A stretch of 64,000 nucleotides of DNA from Notolepis coatsorum (Eukaryota; Chordata; Actinopteri; Aulopiformes; Paralepididae). The notes beneath the pieces are model-generated. The model was not told the DNA's origin. It saw nothing but the letters and a program-made list of their open reading frames with translations, and searched no databases. This document shows, piece by piece, positions 59,354 to 64,000 of this stretch. Every line of letters begins with the position of its first letter. Position 1 is the stretch's first letter. The stretch is from contig OZ020586.1 of the NCBI GenBank assembly GCA_963971535.1, positions 69,361,548 to 69,425,547 on the forward strand. The letters are read 5' to 3'. Position numbers and translations under genes: made by a program.

Positions 59354-60733
59354 GATTGATTGATTGAAAAGTTTATTAACAGATTGCAGAATGGGTACAG
59401 TACAGTACAGCTCAATACATACAATTGTTAAGGGGATGCAGACCAGAGAAAGACTTTCGTCTTGTTTACATCAGGGTCCCCCATTTTCAATTCATCATAA
59501 CATATATGACATACATGACATACAGATAGACAGTACTGCTACATCTATACATTTATGACATATCAGATTTGCAAATACAGTACTGTTTGTGATACAAAAG
59601 TGTCCAGAAAAGGAGTGTATATACATTTGGTGTAGAAACTGTACATTGGAGGAGGTTGGATGGGTGGGGTGGGGTTGGGTGGGTTGGGTGAGGGCTGTAC
59701 ATTGGAGGTGGGGGGGGTTGGGTAGGGGACACACACACATTTTACACTGTACATTGGAATACTGACAATGCCTTACTTGGTCATTTACTGTACAACTAGG
59801 TTAGGACATTTGTAGCGGCCAGTTTCGAATTGCAGTCTCACGTAGGTGTTTTTTGAGAGTGTTTTTGAAAGTGGGTAGTGATTCACATTCCTTTACAGCT
59901 TTGGGTAGGGCGTTCCACATTGATGTGGCATAATTGCGAAACGTGTTTAGTCCCTTGTTTGAGCCGAATCTGGGTTTTACATGATTTGTGGAGCTCCCTC
60001 TGGTGTTGTGATCGTGGTATTCACTGACCTTTGGGAAGTATTTTGACATGTACATGGGTACCTTGGTCGCGTAGTGTATCTTGTAGACCAGGCCCATTGC
60101 AAGTTGCTGTACTCTGTCGTCTACTCTAAGCCATCCTAGGTTGTCAAAGTGGGCAGGGGTGAGGTGGGTTCTAGGAGTCAGGTCAAGTAGTAGTCTGACT
60201 AGCTTGTTTTGAGATGTTTGTAGTTTGTTATTTAGTGCCTTTGAGGTGCTTTGGTACCATGAGGTGCAAGCATAGTCGTAGTACCCTTGAATGAGTGCTC
60301 CTGCTAGAGTCTTCAGGGTATTCTTGTTTACCAGAGAGGAGATCCGGTACAAGAATCGCGTTCGTTGGTTGACTTTTTTTATTACATTGGATGCCATTTT
60401 GTCACAGGAAAGATTAGCCTCTAGGATGGAACCCAGGTAGGTAATTTCATCTTTCCTTGTGATAATATTGTCACCCACTGTAACCGAGAAGCCGTCGGTC
60501 TTGCTGAGTTTGTTATTTGAACCGAAGAGAATGGACTCTGTTTTGCCCATGTGTAATGATAGTTTGTTGTCGGCGAGCCATATGCAGATTTTGCCTAGTT
60601 CCGAGGGCTTTTTCAACCTGTAACTTGTTCTTGTCAGAGACCAGCAGGGCTGAGTCATCCGCAAACAGGAACAAGTTGCAGTCACAAGCTGACGACATGA
60701 CATTTGCATAAATTAGGAATAGTAGCGGTCCTC
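59354..60733 (-). mobile_element. LINE-B, 5'-truncated, in L1 inter-ORF region
   Basis: ATTG-repeat tail and complete 3' UTR (59354-59800), then the reverse-transcriptase C-terminal half up to the VPQGS region (GGACCGCTAC, 60725-60733). No clear target duplication. Confidence 0.85.
59801..60720 (-). pseudogene. LINE-B reverse transcriptase C-terminal half
   Basis: From SSACDCNLFLFADDSALLVS through the C-terminal domain to RETAIRNWPLQMS. A 5-bp difference near 60605 (relative to the copy at 40610) shifts the frame between QVEKAL and SELGKICIWL. Downstream of it 270 codons are open. Gives the best version of the LINE-B C-terminus in the window. Confidence 0.88.
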
Positions 60734-61856
60734 ATGGTCGTACTTGTGTATCGCCTCTATGAAAGCTAGCGAGCTAGCTGAACAATGTACATAACAGACT
60801 CTAACGTGCTATCCGGATTCATCACTAGCTTACGCGCTAGCCTCGGGCTAGCTAGCGCGCTGCGTCTATCGTCTGCGTCGAGGCATTCGAGACCCGTTAA
60901 TATTTACGTATTTTGGTTGTTGTTGCTGTTTAAGTGACATCGGTTTGCACAATTCATGTTTTGAGCTTTGGGCTCCAGTAGGAGAAGATCGGTTGAATAT
61001 ATATATATACAATATATGATAACAGGTTGTGTCAGGTATTGCTTATTACTATCCCCGGGTTAATGAAGGTGTTTAATTCTATTCTTACATAGGTTATGTC
61101 ATTCCAGCCGTTGTGCCTGATCAGAGGGGCTGTTACATGTGTGCACTTTGACCATAACCCCCTTTTCTCCCTTTCTTCTTATTGTCGTTGTTTAAATTAC
61201 ATCTGTTTGCGCAATTTACCTGTGATCCGATCCTGCCTTAGACTATCTGCTGGTATGCTTTAATTAAATTTAGTTTTGAATGTTCCTTTATCCATTTATG
61301 CTATAACATTGCGACATTAATATGCAGACTCGGAAGTAGATGGTTTCAGGGTTGATGTTGAGTTATTATATAATAATTAGGGACGGCTATTTTTTCCATT
61401 ATAGTTGTCTCATGTTAGGGCCAAGGCTCACGGTGGTTTCCGACCGATATCTTTATTGAATTTAATTTTAATTTGTGTTTATTGGACTAGTGGGGGTTTA
61501 ATCAGGGGTTTATCTAGAGGGGGGTCGGAGTGGAGAGCGTCTTATTGGATCCATGACTCCAGTGGGAAATGATAGGAAGATGACCATCCTTAGTGGATGG
61601 GGCATAGGGAGGGGATTGGAGAGTGGGTATAGGAGGGTTTATAATAGGACGGGTGGGTTAGCGTTTAGAGTAGAAGGAGGGGGGGTTGTAACTGGGGTGG
61701 CATTTTTATGTGTTTTATGTACTGTTGTCTTATATGTGTGTAATTGTTCCTCCTCTGAACTCCTGGGATTGACCGTCTGGGCCCGCCTGGATCAACGCCT
61801 CTGTACTCAGCCTGGCTGCACTGGTATGTTCTCTACGCATTTAGACGAACTCGACC

Positions 61857-64000
61857 ATGGCTAAATTGAATATTTTAATTTGGAACGCGGGGGGTCTTAG
61901 CGCCCCACACAAGCGTGCCAGTGTCCTTTGGTTATTGAAGAGAAGAAATATTGACATTGCTCTCCTTAGTGAGACGCATTTATTGGTGGGTGATGTGTCA
62001 AGGCTAGCAAATCGACTATCACGTTATCTCTCATCAGCCGATGATAAGACGAAAGGAGTCGTCATAGTTACAAGACGTAACCTTGATATCAAAGTCCTGG
62101 ATGTGTGGTCGGACACGGAGGGAAGGATTACTATAGCAAAATTTGAGTTCTCTCATAGGAAGATGGCATTAATAGCATTGTATGCTCCTAACACGTTTGA
62201 TTCAGCGTTCTATAATACAATCACAAAGAATATGTTGGAACTTACTGGATACGCTCTCATTGTGGGTGTCGACTTTAATGCGTGCTGGGATGCGGAGATG
62301 GATAGGTCCGGGTCCTCTGAAACAAGCGACCAAAAACGGTCCTCTAAGGCCCTCAGGATGTGGGCCCAGGACACGGGGCTCGCAGACCTATGGCGCTTAT
62401 CCAATCCCACCCTCAAGGATTACTCTCACCTGTCTGCCAGACACAAAACCTTCTCTCGAATAGACTATTCATTCGCATCCCCTAATATGTTGATAGTTTT
62501 GACGTCTCATTGGTTCCCCTGGCTCTCTCGGACCACAAAGGGATTTTCCTTGTGGCAACCTTTGGCAGGCTCTCCACGAGAGCTCCCAGGTGGCGTTTTA
62601 ACTCAACCTTATTAAAGAATGATGATTTCTGTTCTGAGTTCAGGAGTAAACTAGCTGAATTCTTGCAGATCAATGTTGGCACGGTCGATGACCCCAGGGT
62701 CCTATGGAACGCATTGAAAGGATTTATCAGGGGTCATGTCACACTTTTCGCCTCCAATTTGTGTAAATCCCGGTCAAAAAAACGAGGAGGACTGGAAACA
62801 TTGTATGCGGACCTATACAGTGAACGACTAAACACACAACGTAAGATAGTCAAGAAGGAAATAAACTCCATACTTAAACAACAGTCTGAGTTCTTGATAC
62901 ATAGGACAAGGCAAAATTACTACTTTCACGGCTCCAGGCCTAGCCATCTATTGGCAATGAAAATACGCTCGAATGATCATTTCTCGGATATCCCCTCGAT
63001 CAAGACGCGACAGGGTACAATCACTACTGATTTGAAAAAGATCAACGACACTTTTAAAGAGTTTTACTCACAGTTATATAGCTCAGAGGTTAATCTCGAC
63101 GACTCTAAATTTGAATCGTTCATTGGCGGGCTTGAGATACCCCACATTTCTGAGGAAGAGGCTAAGGAACTGGGGAAACCGATCACTCATGGAACTAAGG
63201 GAGACGATTGCTGAAATGCAGAGGGGTAAGGCACCAGGCTGGGATGGTATTCCACCCGAGGTGTATTTAGCTTTCTGGGACCAACTGGGTCCATTGATGC
63301 TCGATATGATCAATTACGCTATCGAAGAAGGGGAGTTCTCAAGAGATGTCAACATGGCGTTGATTTCTTTACTTCTCAAGAAGGACAAAGATCCCAATGA
63401 TTGTGGTAGCTATAGGCCCTTGAGTCTTCTCGGGCCGATTTAAAAGTGTTTGCCAAGGTGCTGGCCCGCCGCCTGCAGAGATTTATGACGGTATTGGTAC
63501 ACTGCGATCAAACTGGTTTTATCCCGGGGCGCCTGGCTGCAGATAATCTTAGGAGGCTGTTGCATGTAGTCGATAACAGTAAAGACAATACAGCTCCGTC
63601 CACTGTTCTGTCTTTGGATGCCATGAAGGCGTTTGACAGACTAGAATGGTCATACCTGTGGAAGGTACTTGAGGTCATGGGTCTTGGAAAGAATTTTATT
63701 CATATGATTAAAGTCCTGTATGCCTCGCCGTCGGCAATGATACTGACAGGCAAAAACTGTTCCACACTTTTCCCAGTCTCCAGATCTTCTAGACAGGGTT
63801 GTCCTCTGAGCCCAGGACTATTCGCGCTTTCCCTCGAACCATTGGCCCAATTTATTAGGCAATCGGAGGACATCGTCCCCATAATGATCAATAATACACC
63901 ACACAAAATTGCTCTCTATGCGGATGACCTACTGATTTTTATGGATGACCCTTCCCGGTCGGCCACAAAATTATTGGGAATAATCGACGACTTTGGTAAA
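61857..64000 (+). pseudogene. L1 ORF2: endonuclease and reverse transcriptase, frameshifted, partial
   Basis: Endonuclease at 61857-62515 (ILIWNAGGLSAPHKR, LLSETHLL, ALYAPN, VGVDFNACWD), continuing in another phase at 62510-63190 (LALSDHKGIFLV, linker). Reverse transcriptase follows in two further phases: 63180-63440 (MQRGKAPGWDGIPPE, SYRPLSLL) and 63440-64000 (DQTGFIPGR, LSLDAMKAFDRLEW, RQGCPLSPGLFAL, catalytic LYADDLLIF). At least three frameshifts (about 62510, 63190, 63440) disable it. The 3' half lies beyond the window. Confidence 0.88.

Larger units (their letters stand above)
58103..64000 (+). mobile_element. L1-type LINE with 5' end, split by LINE-B, running off the edge
   Basis: Begins near 58103 with GGGGGGGCGGAGCTAGG, typical of an L1 5' end. 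It has ORF1 (58276-59190), then inter-ORF sequence with a LINE-B insertion (59354-60733), and ORF2 from 61857 to the window end. The 5' end is preserved, unlike the truncated L1 in arm A, but ORF2 has several frameshifts. Confidence 0.85.

Overview
This window looks like a transposon-rich piece of a teleost fish genome. The families present (Rex1/L2-like LINEs, fish-type L1, an I/Nimb-like LINE with RNase H, BEL/Pao and Gypsy LTR elements, piggyBac and hAT MITEs, tRNA-derived SINEs) and two copies of a zinc-finger-gene-type first exon all point that way. I see no complete host gene. Nearly every long reading frame belongs to a mobile element. 'LINE-A' below means the Rex1/L2-like family. 'LINE-B' means a second non-LTR family whose 3' end carries an ATTG/TCAA-repeat tail.

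1-1809 is LINE-A (minus strand), running off the left edge with an open reverse-transcriptase frame. 1810-11690 is arm A of an inverted duplication whose arm B lies at 44540-57859. Arm A holds a SINE and a TTAA-flanked piggyBac-type MITE split by a 5'-truncated L1 (2402-7980). That L1 carries three DNA-transposon insertions. Further along the arm are a second SINE (8773-9016), two hAT MITEs, LINE tails and a 69-codon exon (11339-11548).

11835-32272 is one Gypsy element (210-bp LTRs, 5-bp target duplication, minus strand) grown to 20.4 kb by nesting. A complete I/Nimb-like LINE (11961-18364, 14-bp target duplication, both ORFs open) sits in its 3' LTR and itself carries a 649-bp TIR element. 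A complete BEL/Pao element (18548-27651, about 1.43-kb LTRs, 5-bp target duplication) sits between Gypsy pol and its polypurine tract. Gypsy gag and pol lie at 28092-32005.

32273-38546 is the least transposon-dense stretch. It has LINE tails, diverged direct repeats and a candidate LTR at 37401-38546. 38583-44515 is a pile-up of LINE-B copies interrupted by LINE-A, a SINE, and a very young LTR element (41607-43845). The latter has identical 212-bp LTRs and a single intact 582-codon Gag-protease frame but no reverse transcriptase, RNase H or integrase. 44540-52303 holds the second 69-codon exon, a Harbinger-like composite, palindromes, a 1.16-kb hAT with an internal minisatellite, a tandem duplication and a 466-bp element with 55-bp TIRs. 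52303-57859 is the rest of arm B, with a near-full-length LINE-A inserted in a hAT MITE. 58103-64000 is a plus-strand L1 with intact ORF1, a LINE-B insertion before ORF2, and a frameshifted ORF2 running off the right edge.

The elements do not form an operon or pathway. They interact by nesting, and arms A and B give natural empty sites that show which insertions came after the duplication. The BEL and LINE insertions post-date the Gypsy. The Gag-protease element post-dates the LINE-B copy it sits in and is among the youngest events.
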